64,000 nucleotides of DNA from positions 868,001 through 932,000 of the forward strand of contig NZ_JAENZZ010000001.1 of assembly GCF_016612865.1 (NCBI RefSeq), given 5' to 3'. Position numbers and translations under genes: made by a program. Numbering within the stretch: position 1 is the stretch's first letter; every line of letters starts with the position of its first letter. This DNA is from Blastococcus sp. TML/M2B (GTDB lineage: Bacteria; Actinomycetota; Actinomycetes; Mycobacteriales; Geodermatophilaceae). The notes below the pieces were generated by a model. It was not told the DNA's origin. It ran no database searches and was given only the letters and a program-made list of their open reading frames with translations. Shown one piece after another: positions 35,700-43,702 of the stretch.

Positions 35700-36407
35700 G
35701 TGACCGGGTCATCCGTGCTCGTCGTCGAGGACACCGAGGAGATCCGCGAGCTGGTCCGCACCGTCCTGGAGCGCGCCGGGCTGCGGGTGCGCGCAGTCGG
35801 CAGCGGGGCCGAGTGCCTGGCCGAGGTGCGCCGCGAGGCGCCCGACCTCATCGTGCTCGACCTCGGGCTGCCCGACACCGACGGGACCGAGGTGTGCCGG
35901 CAGATCCGCGCCGAGACCGCCTGCTACGTCCTCATGCTCACCGCCCGCGCCGAGGAGGTCGACCTGCTCATCGGGCTGGCCGTCGGCGCCGACGGGTACA
36001 TGGCCAAGCCGTTCTCCCCGCGCGAGCTGACCGCCCGCGTCCAGGCGATGCTGCGCTTCCCGCGCACCGCGCCCGCGCCCGAGGTGGCGGCCCCGGCCGA
36101 GGAGTCGGTCCGACGGCTCGCCGAGCTCGAGCTGGACGAGGAGACCCGCGAGGTGCGCGTCGACGGCGCCGTCGTCGACCTGACCCGCACCGAGTTCGAT
36201 CTGCTGGCCGCGCTGGCCTCCCGGCCGGGCCGGGTGCTGCAGCGCGAGACGCTGCTCCGCGAGGTCTGGCAGACCGACTGGGAGGGCAACCTGCGCCTGG
36301 TCGAGGCGCACATGTCCAACCTGCGCCGCAAGCTCGTCGCCGCCGGCCTCAACTCACCGGAGATCCGCACCGTCCGCGGCGTCGGCTACCGCCTCGTCGC
36401 CGCCTGA
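35700..36407 (+). CDS. OmpR/PhoB-type response regulator
   Basis: The 235-aa regulator has a receiver domain with VVED (E10-D11), phospho-acceptor D54 in LDLGLPD and a Lys in MAKPFSP. A winged-helix DNA-binding domain follows (about 140-232, TRTEFDLLAALASRPGRVL and RTVRGVGYRLV). The GTG start has GGAGGGAGG upstream. No kinase gene is adjacent; the nearest is the PAS histidine kinase 2.6 kb away, a plausible partner. Two strong hairpins follow the stop. Confidence 0.93.
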   Translation: MTGSSVLVVEDTEEIRELVRTVLERAGLRVRAVGSGAECLAEVRREAPDLIVLDLGLPDTDGTEVCRQIRAETACYVLMLTARAEEVDLLIGLAVGADGYMAKPFSPRELTARVQAMLRFPRTAPAPEVAAPAEESVRRLAELELDEETREVRVDGAVVDLTRTEFDLLAALASRPGRVLQRETLLREVWQTDWEGNLRLVEAHMSNLRRKLVAAGLNSPEIRTVRGVGYRLVAA

Positions 36408-36420
36408 CCCAGACCCCCTA

Positions 36421-36446
36421 GGGGCAGAAATGGCCATGTCTGCCCC
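36421..36446. terminator. Hairpin after the response regulator
   Basis: GGGGCAGA pairs with TCTGCCCC around a ten-base loop, 13 bp past the stop. Confidence 0.55.
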
Positions 36447-36458
36447 TGAGCACGCCGA

Positions 36459-36495
36459 AGGGCCCGCAGACGTTTCCCCCTCGTCTGCGGGCCCT
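36459..36495. terminator. Strong bidirectional terminator
   Basis: AGGGCCCGCAGACG pairs perfectly with CGTCTGCGGGCCCT around a pyrimidine-rich nine-base loop, between the convergent regulator and receiver-Hpt genes. Confidence 0.85.
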
Positions 36496-36527
36496 CCGTC
36501 TCGTGCGCGTCCGAGCGGGGTCAGGGC

Positions 36528-37202
36528 TCAGGCGCCGATCAGTGCGTGCAGGTGCTGCACGCGGTCGTGGGCCAGGATGCCGCGGCGGGCGTCGGCGGCG
36601 ATGGCCTGGCAGATCGAGGCGACCTCCGGGTGGCCGAGCTGGCCGCTCGTGCCGGCCAGCGTGTAGGCGGCCGCGGCCACGGCGGGCCCGTCGCCCTGTC
36701 GGGTGGAGGTCTCGATGGCGGCCAGGCGGCCGGGCAGCGCGGTCACGTACAGCTCCTGGAGTCGGTCCATCAGGTCGTCCTCGATGTCGGCGTCGTGCAG
36801 GTCGCCGACCTCGTGGATGGCGTAGCGGGTGCCCTGCGCAGCCGGCCCCGTGGTCCGGCTGCGCAGGAAGTCGAGCAGGATGCCGGCGTCGACCGGCTTG
36901 CCGAGGCAGGCCAGGGCGCCGACGGCGGCGGCCGCGGACCGGACCTGCTCCGAGGGCTCCCAGGCGGTGACCAGGAAGTGGGCCTCCGAGCCGTCGCGGC
37001 GCAGCCGGCGGAGCAGCTCCAGCCCGTCCTCGCCGGCGACGGCGGCGTCGGTGACGACGAGGTCGGGGACGTCGGTCGCGGCGAGCGCGAGGGCGGCCGG
37101 GACGTCGGCGGCCTCGCGGACCTGCCACCCGCCGAGGCGGAGGAGGCCGGAGACGCGGCGGCGGGCGAGGGCGTCGGCGTCGACGACGAGGGCGGTCAGC
37201 AC
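36528..37202 (-). CDS. Receiver domain fused to a degenerate Hpt domain
   Basis: The 224-aa protein has an intact receiver domain (D8/D10, phospho-acceptor D52, T79, K102). A four-helix Hpt-like domain follows (about 135-224). The phospho-accepting His of Hpt (HxLxGxSxxLG) is replaced by Tyr180 in AAYTLAGTSGQLG, so it cannot relay phosphate in the normal way. The GTG start overlaps the upstream secreted-protein stop. It probably acts as a phosphorylation-dependent binding protein for a kinase or partner. It is the last gene of the TasA/SipW cluster. Confidence 0.82.
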   Translation of the reverse strand: MLTALVVDADALARRRVSGLLRLGGWQVREAADVPAALALAATDVPDLVVTDAAVAGEDGLELLRRLRRDGSEAHFLVTAWEPSEQVRSAAAAVGALACLGKPVDAGILLDFLRSRTTGPAAQGTRYAIHEVGDLHDADIEDDLMDRLQELYVTALPGRLAAIETSTRQGDGPAVAAAAYTLAGTSGQLGHPEVASICQAIAADARRGILAHDRVQHLHALIGA

Positions 37203-37630
37203 GTCGTCACCGTCGTCGTCGTCGTGGCGGCCTTGGTCCAGCCGTACTGGGTCTGCGTGGTGACGGTGATCGAGACCGGGACGCTCGTGCCGGGGTAGAC
37301 GTAACCCGTCGGGTAGACGTAGTAGGTCTGGGTCGCCGGGACCTGCGCGGTGATCTGCTGGCCGCCGACGTTGGCGGAGATCGCGTAGCTCGTCACCTTG
37401 TTCGCGGCGACGGCAGCGGTGGGGCTGGCGTTCCACCGCAGGGTGGCCTGCGTGGTGGGGCAGTTGCGCTCGACCCGGATGCCCGAGACGGGCTCGACGA
37501 CGAGGGTGCTCACGCGGGCCTGCTGCGCCGTGGTGCTTGCGGAGAAGGTGGCGGAGGCCGGGATGCTGCTGCCGATGACCACGGTGGCGATCAGGCCGAG
37601 CAGGACGGCGGTGCGGCGGAGCGCGGTCAC
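37196..37630 (-). CDS. Secreted protein of the TasA/SipW cluster
   Basis: The 144-aa product has a signal-like start (RRTAVLLGLIATVVIGSSIPASATFSAST) and a single beta-sandwich-like domain of fibronectin-III character, with a Tyr/Thr-rich C-terminus (YYVYPTGYVYPG, TTTTTVTTC). The N-terminal ATFSAST segment resembles SipW-dependent substrates. The gene overlaps the SipW-like peptidase by ATGA, so it is likely processed by it. It may be a surface or fibre component; no named family is assigned. Confidence 0.65.
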   Translation of the reverse strand: MTALRRTAVLLGLIATVVIGSSIPASATFSASTTAQQARVSTLVVEPVSGIRVERNCPTTQATLRWNASPTAAVAANKVTSYAISANVGGQQITAQVPATQTYYVYPTGYVYPGTSVPVSITVTTQTQYGWTKAATTTTTVTTC

Positions 37631-38256
37631 GGCTGGTCCTCCTCGTCGCGGGTGTCGGTGGTGGGGCGCCAGATGCCCAGCAGCAGCCAGCCGGCCAGCA
37701 GGGCGGGGGCGCCGTAGATCAGCGCCTGGGTGAGCACGGGGGCGCGGAGCGCGGTGATCAGGTGGCCGAGCTCCGGGACGACGGCGCGCACCCGGTAGGC
37801 GGTGTCGCCCTCGAGCGTCGCGGTCCAGGGGTCGACGGCCTCGTTCGCGTCGCCCTTGGTGCGGACGGTGGTGCGGCCGGCGGCGTCGCGCTGCACCTCG
37901 ACGACCCGGTGGGTCACGAGCGAGTGGTCACCGATCGGCTGGTGGTAGGTGATGACCATGCCCTCGGTGACGTCCCCGACGGCGATCGGCGTGACGACGG
38001 TGACGTCGCCCGGGTCGATCATCGGCGACATGCTGCCGGTGAGCATCGTCATCGTGCGGTAGCCGAGGACGTGCGGTCCGACGGCCAGGAGAGCGAAGAC
38101 CGCGACGGCCAGCCCCACGACTCCGCGGACCAGCCACGGGGCGAGCAGGCCCAGCGTGCGGGCCGGACCGGCGGACCGGTTCCGAGCGGAGCGGGTGTCC
38201 TCGGCCGGGAGCAGCAGGGCTGCTCCCGGGCTCCGGACGGGGAGGACGGCGGTCAT
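37627..38256 (-). CDS. sipW: SipW-like (ER-type) signal peptidase I
   Basis: The 209-aa membrane peptidase has a transmembrane span (about 42-62), the catalytic Ser75 in LTGSMSPMIDPGD and His116 in HSLVTHRVVEV. It has the Ser-His arrangement of ER/archaeal-type and SipW enzymes rather than Ser-Lys. A second span is at the C-terminus. SipW processes TasA-family fibre proteins, and a TasA-like gene lies 27 bp upstream. It should act at the outer face of the membrane. Confidence 0.9.
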   Translation of the reverse strand: MTAVLPVRSPGAALLLPAEDTRSARNRSAGPARTLGLLAPWLVRGVVGLAVAVFALLAVGPHVLGYRTMTMLTGSMSPMIDPGDVTVVTPIAVGDVTEGMVITYHQPIGDHSLVTHRVVEVQRDAAGRTTVRTKGDANEAVDPWTATLEGDTAYRVRAVVPELGHLITALRAPVLTQALIYGAPALLAGWLLLGIWRPTTDTRDEEDQP

Positions 38257-38283
38257 CGTGGTGTCTCCGGTGTCTCAGCCGGG

Positions 38284-38886
38284 TCAGCGGGCGCCGGCGG
38301 CGCGCTGCTGGGCGGTGAAGACGAGGCTCAGGTCGGCGGACTTGCCCTGGAAGCCGTTGCCCGCGGCAGCCGGCAGCGTGTAGGTGATCGCGATGTTGTC
38401 CGACTGGCCCGACACCAGTGAGGCGGGCGAGGTCAGGGTCTTGCTGACCGCGGCGGGCCCGGTGAGCAGCGTCTTCTCGACGCCGGAGCAGGTGACGGCG
38501 TTGCCGTTCTGGGCGTAGGCCGTGGAGCAGGACTTCACGGACAGCTGCAGGCCGTTGGTGATGTCGGTCGTGAGGACGCTCTGCGGGCTGTTGGTGGGCG
38601 TCGAGTCGAGGGTGATCGACGAGAAGTCCGTGGTGCCGGCGTTCTTCAGCGTGAAGGCGCGGGTGACCGAGTCGCCGGGCACGAGGCCGGCGGCCGTGAA
38701 GGGCATGACCACGGGCTGGGTGAGGTCGATGTCGACCGTGCCGGAGCTGATCGTCGTCCCGACGGCGGAGGTGCTGTCGGTGAAGGTGCCGAAGGTGCCC
38801 ATGCCGGCGACGGCGGCCGCGGCCCCGAGGACGCCGAGCGAGCCGATGACCTTGCGGGCGGTGGAGCTGGTGGCGGTGGCGCGCAT
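38284..38886 (-). CDS. TasA/CalY-family secreted protein
   Basis: The 200-aa product has the SipW-type signal (KVIGSLGVLGAAAAVAGMGT followed by FGTFTDSTS). The TasA/camelysin beta-sandwich follows (GTVDIDLTQPVVMPF, LVPGDSVTRAFTLKNAGT). Family members form extracellular fibres in biofilms. ATG with AGGGAG upstream; the next gene is the dedicated peptidase. Two CCGCAAG direct repeats lie upstream. Confidence 0.88.
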   Translation of the reverse strand: MRATATSSTARKVIGSLGVLGAAAAVAGMGTFGTFTDSTSAVGTTISSGTVDIDLTQPVVMPFTAAGLVPGDSVTRAFTLKNAGTTDFSSITLDSTPTNSPQSVLTTDITNGLQLSVKSCSTAYAQNGNAVTCSGVEKTLLTGPAAVSKTLTSPASLVSGQSDNIAITYTLPAAAGNGFQGKSADLSLVFTAQQRAAGAR

Positions 38887-38964
38887 CGTGTTCTCCCTGA
38901 GTCCGTGCCCCCGGCGCTTCCGGCGACAGGGAGAACTCTGGAGGTGCTTCCGCAGGCCACCCGC

Positions 38965-38996
38965 CCGCTTACCGCAAGGAATCCGCAAGAAAGCGG
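38965..38996 (-). promoter_or_regulatory. Direct repeats with 11-bp period upstream of the TasA-like gene
   Basis: CCGCAAG occurs at 38972 and 38983, 11 bp apart, inside flanking CCGCTT/AAGCGG arms. Tandem half-sites with one-turn spacing are typical of OmpR-family regulators such as the one encoded at 35700. Confidence 0.5.
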
Positions 38997-39035
38997 ACCT
39001 GCACGTCCGCGGAAGAGCGCTCGGTGCGCGAGGGG

Positions 39036-40490
39036 TCAGGCGCCGCGGGGCAGCGTGAGGGTGAAGGTGGTGCCCCGGCCCTCGGCGCTCTCCAGGTCCA
39101 GCGTGCCGCCGTGGGCGGTGGTGATGGCCTTGGTGATCGACAGCCCCAGACCCACGCCGGGGACGGCGTTGCGCTGGGCGGTCGAGGCGCGGAAGAACCG
39201 GGTGAACAGCTTGCCCTGCTCGTCGTCGGGGATGCCGATGCCGGTGTCGCGCACCGACAGCCGGGCGACCGGGGCCGCACCGGGGCGCTCGTCGGCCGTC
39301 ACCGTGCCGTCGGCGGCCCGCCAGCCGGTGCCGACGGTGAGGGTGACCGACCCGCCGGACGGGGTGAACTTGACGGCGTTGGAGACCAGGTTGTCGCAGG
39401 CCTGCCCGAGCCGCATCGGGTCGCCGCTAATGACCAGGGCCCCGTCCGGTGCCTCGACCCGCAGCTCGACGCCGCCGGCGGTCGCGGCGACGCGGGCGGT
39501 CTCCTCGGCGGCGCGGACGACGGCCACGAGGTCCACGGGCTCGGGCTGCAGGGTGAGCTGGCCGGCGTCGACGCGGGCGGTGAACAGCAGGTCGCCCACC
39601 AGGCGCAGCAGCCGGTCGGCGTTGCGCTCCACGGTCCCCAGGTACCGGCGCTGCTCGTCGGTGAGGCTCTGCTCGTCGTCCAGGACGAGCTCCAGGTATC
39701 CCAGGATCGAGGTGAGCGGGGTGCGCAGCTCGTGCGAGACGAGGCTGACGAACTGGTCCTTCATCCGCTCGGTGGCGCGCACCTCGGTCATGTCGGTGCC
39801 GACGAAGTTCCAGCCGGCGTGCACGCCGCGGTCGTCGGTGCGCGGCGTGATCGCCACCGCGACGGTCCGCTGCCGGCCGTCGGCGGCGACGTAGGTCCAG
39901 TCGCGGACGTCGCTGCCGTTCTCCTGGGCGGCGCGCACCAGGGCGTGCAGCCCGACGGCGGTGCCCTGCGCGTCGGCGGCCTCCTCGAGCTCCTCGGCGA
40001 GGTGGAACTCCAGGATCGAGCGCCGGCGGACGACGTCGGCGCGGGGGAGGCCGAGCAGCTTCTCGGCGCCCGGGTTCCACACGCGGATCGTGCCGTCGGG
40101 GTCGGTGCCGATGATCGACTGCTCGGTGACGGCGTCGATGACGCTGGTCATGGTCCGGGCGCGCGCGGCCATGATGCGGGAGGCGCGGTCCAGCTCGTCG
40201 GCGCGGCTGCGCACCTGGTCGAGCAGCACGGCCCGCTCGCGTTCCAGCCGGGCGATCAGCGCCGCCTGGCGTCGGGAGTGCCGCGTGCCGGCGAGCAGCG
40301 CACCCGCCGGGGCGAGGAACGCGACCAGCGCTGCCGGGGTCAGGGGCAGTGCGCCGAGCGCGAGCAGGGCGACCGGCACGAGGACGGCGAGCGCCGTCAC
40401 CAGACGGCCGGGCGCCGCGGTCCGCCGCACTCCCGCGAGCCGTCGCCGGCGCGACGGCGCGGGCGAGCGGTCGAGCGCGGCAGCGGTCAT
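39036..40490 (-). CDS. PAS-domain sensor histidine kinase
   Basis: The 484-aa kinase has two adjacent membrane spans (about 28-68), a coiled linker and a PAS domain (about 115-235, IIGTDPDGTIRVWNPGAEKL). A HisKA domain with H253 in SHELRTPLTS follows, then a HATPase domain (DNLVSNAVKF, RDTGIGIPDDE, GVGLGLSI). It sits upstream of the TasA-like gene in the same direction, so it may control that cluster together with the response regulator at 35700; this pairing is inference. Confidence 0.93.
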   Translation of the reverse strand: MTAAALDRSPAPSRRRRLAGVRRTAAPGRLVTALAVLVPVALLALGALPLTPAALVAFLAPAGALLAGTRHSRRQAALIARLERERAVLLDQVRSRADELDRASRIMAARARTMTSVIDAVTEQSIIGTDPDGTIRVWNPGAEKLLGLPRADVVRRRSILEFHLAEELEEAADAQGTAVGLHALVRAAQENGSDVRDWTYVAADGRQRTVAVAITPRTDDRGVHAGWNFVGTDMTEVRATERMKDQFVSLVSHELRTPLTSILGYLELVLDDEQSLTDEQRRYLGTVERNADRLLRLVGDLLFTARVDAGQLTLQPEPVDLVAVVRAAEETARVAATAGGVELRVEAPDGALVISGDPMRLGQACDNLVSNAVKFTPSGGSVTLTVGTGWRAADGTVTADERPGAAPVARLSVRDTGIGIPDDEQGKLFTRFFRASTAQRNAVPGVGLGLSITKAITTAHGGTLDLESAEGRGTTFTLTLPRGA

Positions 40491-40572
40491 GTCCTGGACG
40501 TCGACATCCCGCGCCGGTGCCAGCAGGTGCCCCGGTCAGCGCCTCACCCGGGTGGGTGACGCGGACAGCACT

Positions 40573-40602
40573 GCGCCCCGCCGGGAGGACCCGGCGGGGC
40601 GC
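40573..40602. terminator. Terminator after the DUF3618 operon
   Basis: A perfect 13-bp stem (GCGCCCCGCCGGG / CCCGGCGGGGCGC) with a four-base loop lies 35 bp past the DUF3618 stop. Confidence 0.8.
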
Positions 40603-40636
40603 GGTGTCGTGCGAGCGGGTCAGGGACCCGCGTGGA

Positions 40637-41305
40637 TCAGGACCCGGAGGTCTTGCTCTGCACCGTCGCCTTGGACTGCTGGGCCTGGCCCTGCACGTCC
40701 GCGGCGGCGGACTGGCCCTCGTCCTTGACGGTGGCGGCGGCGTCCTGGGCGGTCGCCTTCACCGACTCCACGGCGTCCTGGGCGGCGGGCTTGAGCTGCT
40801 CGCCGATCTCCTGCGCGGCCTCCTTGGCCGGGGCCAGCAGCGTGTCCTTGTTCTCGCGGACGGCCGTCTCGGCCTGCTGGGCCAGCTGCTGCTCCTTCTG
40901 CGTGGCGGGCAGCAGGCTGGAGACCAGCCAGCCGACGCCGAAGGCGATCAGCCCGGCGGCCAGCGGGTTGCCCTGGGTCTGGCGGATCGCCATGTCCGGG
41001 GCGCCCTGGATGGCGCCGGCCGCGGACGAGGCCGCGTCCTGCACCGTGCCGGCCGCGTTGCTCGCCGCGCCCTGCACGGAGCCGGCGGCGTTGGACGCCA
41101 TGCCGTGCGCGGAGTGGGTGGTGTCGTGCGCGGTACCCATCACCTTGTCCTTGAGGCCGGTCATGCGTCCCTTCGCGGCGGTCACCCGCCGGTCGACGAC
41201 GCGGGCGGGGTTGACCTTCTCGTTGAGGGCGTCGACGTCGTAGCTGAGCTCGCGCCGGGTGTCCTCGATCTGCCGGCGGATGACGTCCGGGTCACTGCTG
41301 GTCAT
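40637..41305 (-). CDS. DUF3618-family membrane-associated protein
   Basis: The 222-aa protein starts with the DUF3618 signature (DPDVIRRQIEDTRRELSYDVDALNEKVNP). An Ala/Gln-rich amphipathic helix follows, then one hydrophobic span (GNPLAAGLIAFGVGWLVSSLLP) and a long apolipophorin-like helical tail. Family members are stress-associated envelope proteins of actinobacteria. GAAGGAG precedes the ATG. It is the last gene of a three-gene operon. Confidence 0.8.
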   Translation of the reverse strand: MTSSDPDVIRRQIEDTRRELSYDVDALNEKVNPARVVDRRVTAAKGRMTGLKDKVMGTAHDTTHSAHGMASNAAGSVQGAASNAAGTVQDAASSAAGAIQGAPDMAIRQTQGNPLAAGLIAFGVGWLVSSLLPATQKEQQLAQQAETAVRENKDTLLAPAKEAAQEIGEQLKPAAQDAVESVKATAQDAAATVKDEGQSAAADVQGQAQQSKATVQSKTSGS

Positions 41306-41343
41306 GTCTGCGACTCCTTCGGGAGTGGGGGAGTTCGGCGTGG

Positions 41344-41871
41344 TCAGTTCGGCTTGAGCGCGCCGGGCACCTTCGACAGCGTGTCGACGGTGCGCTCGGG
41401 CTTCGGGTTCACCTGCTGGAACTTCTTGCGGCCCAGCACGAAGGCGATGGCGCCGACGATGCCCCAGAGGGCCGCCACGATGAGCGCCGACCAGCCGGTG
41501 GGGATGGCGCTGGCCAGCGCCCACATGAGGGCGAGGGAGAGGAACAGCGCCACCATGTAGCCGGCGAACCCGGCGGCGCCGAACATCCCGGCGCCCTGCC
41601 CGGCCTTCTTCGCCTCGGCCTTCATCTCGACCTTGGCCAGCTCGAGCTCCTGGCGCATGAGGGTGGAGAGGTCCTTGGTGACCTCTCCGATCAGCGCACC
41701 CACCGAGTTGCCCTCGACGTCAGGGCGGCCCTGGTCGGTGAGCGGGGTCCCCATGGCGCCGCTGTGCTCCGAGGAGTAGTCGGCCGCGTAGTTCTGGGTG
41801 GCCGGCTCCACCACGGGAGGCGCGTAGCCGGGGCCGCCGGTCGGCTGACCCGGGGTGTACGGGGTGCTCAT
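41344..41871 (-). CDS. Phage-holin-like/YqjE-type membrane protein
   Basis: The 175-aa protein has a Pro/Gly-rich cytosolic start and an amphipathic helix (LIGEVTKDLSTLMRQELELA). Two hydrophobic spans follow (FGAAGFAGYMVALFLSLALM and ALIVAALWGIVGAIAFVLG). This is the holin_3_6/DUF1469 layout, which in chromosomes accompanies DUF3618 proteins rather than lysis genes. It lies four bases after the upstream gene. Confidence 0.8.
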   Translation of the reverse strand: MSTPYTPGQPTGGPGYAPPVVEPATQNYAADYSSEHSGAMGTPLTDQGRPDVEGNSVGALIGEVTKDLSTLMRQELELAKVEMKAEAKKAGQGAGMFGAAGFAGYMVALFLSLALMWALASAIPTGWSALIVAALWGIVGAIAFVLGRKKFQQVNPKPERTVDTLSKVPGALKPN

Positions 41872-41874
41872 GCG

Positions 41875-42669
41875 TCAGCCCACCCCGCCCGGGCGACGCG
41901 CCGGGTCGTCCCAGCCGGCCGGCGCGGCCGGCGGCACGACGCTGCCCTCGGGCGGCACGGTGCCGTACGGGGGCGGCGGGAGCGGGGCCGAGCCCGGCGT
42001 CGTGAACGCGGTGCCGGTGCCCGTGTAGGCGCTGGCCGGGTCGGCGTAGGTGGTGTCGGCGTACGTCGCGTCGGAGTACGTCGGCGTGGGGTCGACGTAG
42101 TTCGTCGGCGTGCGGCCCGAGGTGTTCGAGTCGCTGTGCGCGGCGCGCACCCCGCTGGTCAGCCGGCCGGCGACGATCCCGGCAGCGGCGGCACCGAGCA
42201 GGAACATGCCCGGGCGGCGGCGGGCGTAGCTGCGGACCTCGTCCAGCAGCTGGGCCGGCTCCCGGTTCTGCAGCTTGTCGGCGAATCCCTCGAGGTAGCC
42301 GGAGGCCTGCTGGAGCAGGTCGCGGGCCGGTCCGGGGGCGCCCTGGCTGGTGCCGTCGGCGAGGCTGCGCAGCTCGGTCGCCAGCGAGGTCAGGCCCTGG
42401 GCCGCCTTCTGCTGCTGGGCGACGGTCTGGTCCTTGAGCTGCGACTGGCCCTGGCGGAGCAGGTCCTGCGCCTGGCGCCGGGTCTCGTGCGCCACCTCCT
42501 TGGCCTGGTCGGCGGCGGTCGACGCGACCTGGCTGCCGGCCTGCGCCGCCGTCTGGCCGACGTTGCGGGCCTCGTCCTTGGCGACGTCGGTCGTGCTCGA
42601 CGAGCTCGGACCCGTGCTTCCCGCGGTGGTGGTGGGCGGGGGGAGCGGGGCGTCGATGCTGTGAGTCAT
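41875..42669 (-). CDS. Helical membrane-anchored protein of the DUF3618 operon
   Basis: The 264-aa protein has a long Ala/Gln-rich amphipathic helix (about 28-130), a short hydrophobic span (GMFLLGAAAAGIVAGRL) and a Tyr/Thr/Pro-rich disordered tail with repeated TYADTTYADP. I do not know a named family, but the same three-gene order is common in actinobacteria. It is the first gene of the operon and may bind the membrane or lipids under stress. Confidence 0.65.
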   Translation of the reverse strand: MTHSIDAPLPPPTTTAGSTGPSSSSTTDVAKDEARNVGQTAAQAGSQVASTAADQAKEVAHETRRQAQDLLRQGQSQLKDQTVAQQQKAAQGLTSLATELRSLADGTSQGAPGPARDLLQQASGYLEGFADKLQNREPAQLLDEVRSYARRRPGMFLLGAAAAGIVAGRLTSGVRAAHSDSNTSGRTPTNYVDPTPTYSDATYADTTYADPASAYTGTGTAFTTPGSAPLPPPPYGTVPPEGSVVPPAAPAGWDDPARRPGGVG

Positions 42670-42919
42670 CGGTCCTCCTCGGCAGTGATCGTGGACAGTT
42701 CGTGGTCGGAACTGGCGCTACCCGCGACCGGTTCGGCCACACCTGCTGTCTGGAAGCGGGAGTGTCGTAACCGGTTGTCCACCCGGCGCGTCCATGCGTC
42801 ACGGGGGGCGGAGAGGGGCCGGAGCACGCGGGAACCGCCGTGCCGGGGCTCCTCCGGGAGGGTGCGCCGCGAGGGTTGAGGTACCCCCGCTCACCCTGCT
42901 CCGAAACGGGATCGCCTGG

Positions 42920-43699
42920 TCACCCCGTCCAGCCGAAGCGGGGCGGGCGCCGCTCGGCGAAGGCGGTGACCCCCTCCGGGAGCTCGCCGCTGGCGATGGT
43001 CCGGCGGTACCAGGGGGCGACGACGTCCTCCCCGTCGCCGCCGGCCGAGAGCGCGGCCACGACCTCCTTGGCGGCCCGCTGGGTCAGGGCCGAGCGCGAG
43101 GCCAGCACGTCCGCGAAGCGGCGCACCTCGTCGGCCAGGCCCTCGGCGTCCACGACCCGGTCGACCAGGCCGGTGCGCAGCGCGGTGGCGGCGTCGACCA
43201 GCTCCCCGCTGAACAGCAGGTACTTGGCGGTCGCCGGCCCGACCAGCTCCACCAGCGCCCGGGTCGACGACGGCGGGTAGACGATGCCGACCTTGGCCGG
43301 CGTGACGCCGAAGACGCTCCCGGGGTCGGCGAACCGCAGGTCGCACGCGGCGGCGATCTCCACCCCGCCGCCGATGCAGTGCCCGCGGATCATCGCGATC
43401 GTCGGGCGCGGGAACTCGCGCAGCGCCGCCTGGGCCGCGAGGTTGTGCGCCCGCAGGTCGGCCATCGGGTCGAGCGGGTCCTCTCCGCCCAGCAGCCCGG
43501 CGAGGTCGGCGCCCGCGCAGAAGCTCGGCCCCGCCCCGGTGACCACCAGGACCCGCACCGCGGGGTCCGCGGCCGGCCCGGCCAGCACCTCCGGCAGCGC
43601 GGCCCACATCTCCGCGGTCATCGCGTTGCGCTTGTCGGGCCGGTCGATGGTCAGGGTGGCGACGTGCCCGTCGCGGGTCACGTGCAGCGGCTCGGTCAC
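42920..43699 (-). CDS. Enoyl-CoA hydratase/isomerase
   Basis: The 259-aa product is a full-length crotonase: RPDKRNAMTAEMW, GPSFCAGADLAGLLGG (oxyanion hole), MIRGHCIGGGVEIAAACDLRFA and a C-terminal ITQ-like SALTQRAAKE helix. It acts on acyl-CoA substrates in fatty-acid or branched-chain degradation; the exact one is unknown. Four bases separate it from the upstream zinc-peptidase gene, although the functions look unrelated. Confidence 0.9.
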   Translation of the reverse strand: MTEPLHVTRDGHVATLTIDRPDKRNAMTAEMWAALPEVLAGPAADPAVRVLVVTGAGPSFCAGADLAGLLGGEDPLDPMADLRAHNLAAQAALREFPRPTIAMIRGHCIGGGVEIAAACDLRFADPGSVFGVTPAKVGIVYPPSSTRALVELVGPATAKYLLFSGELVDAATALRTGLVDRVVDAEGLADEVRRFADVLASRSALTQRAAKEVVAALSAGGDGEDVVAPWYRRTIASGELPEGVTAFAERRPPRFGWTG

Positions 43700-43702
43700 G
43701 CC

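Noticed and set aside
41344-41871. Holin-like gene as evidence of a prophage
   Set aside because: No phage structural, lysis or integration genes are nearby; this holin-type family is common in chromosomal stress operons.
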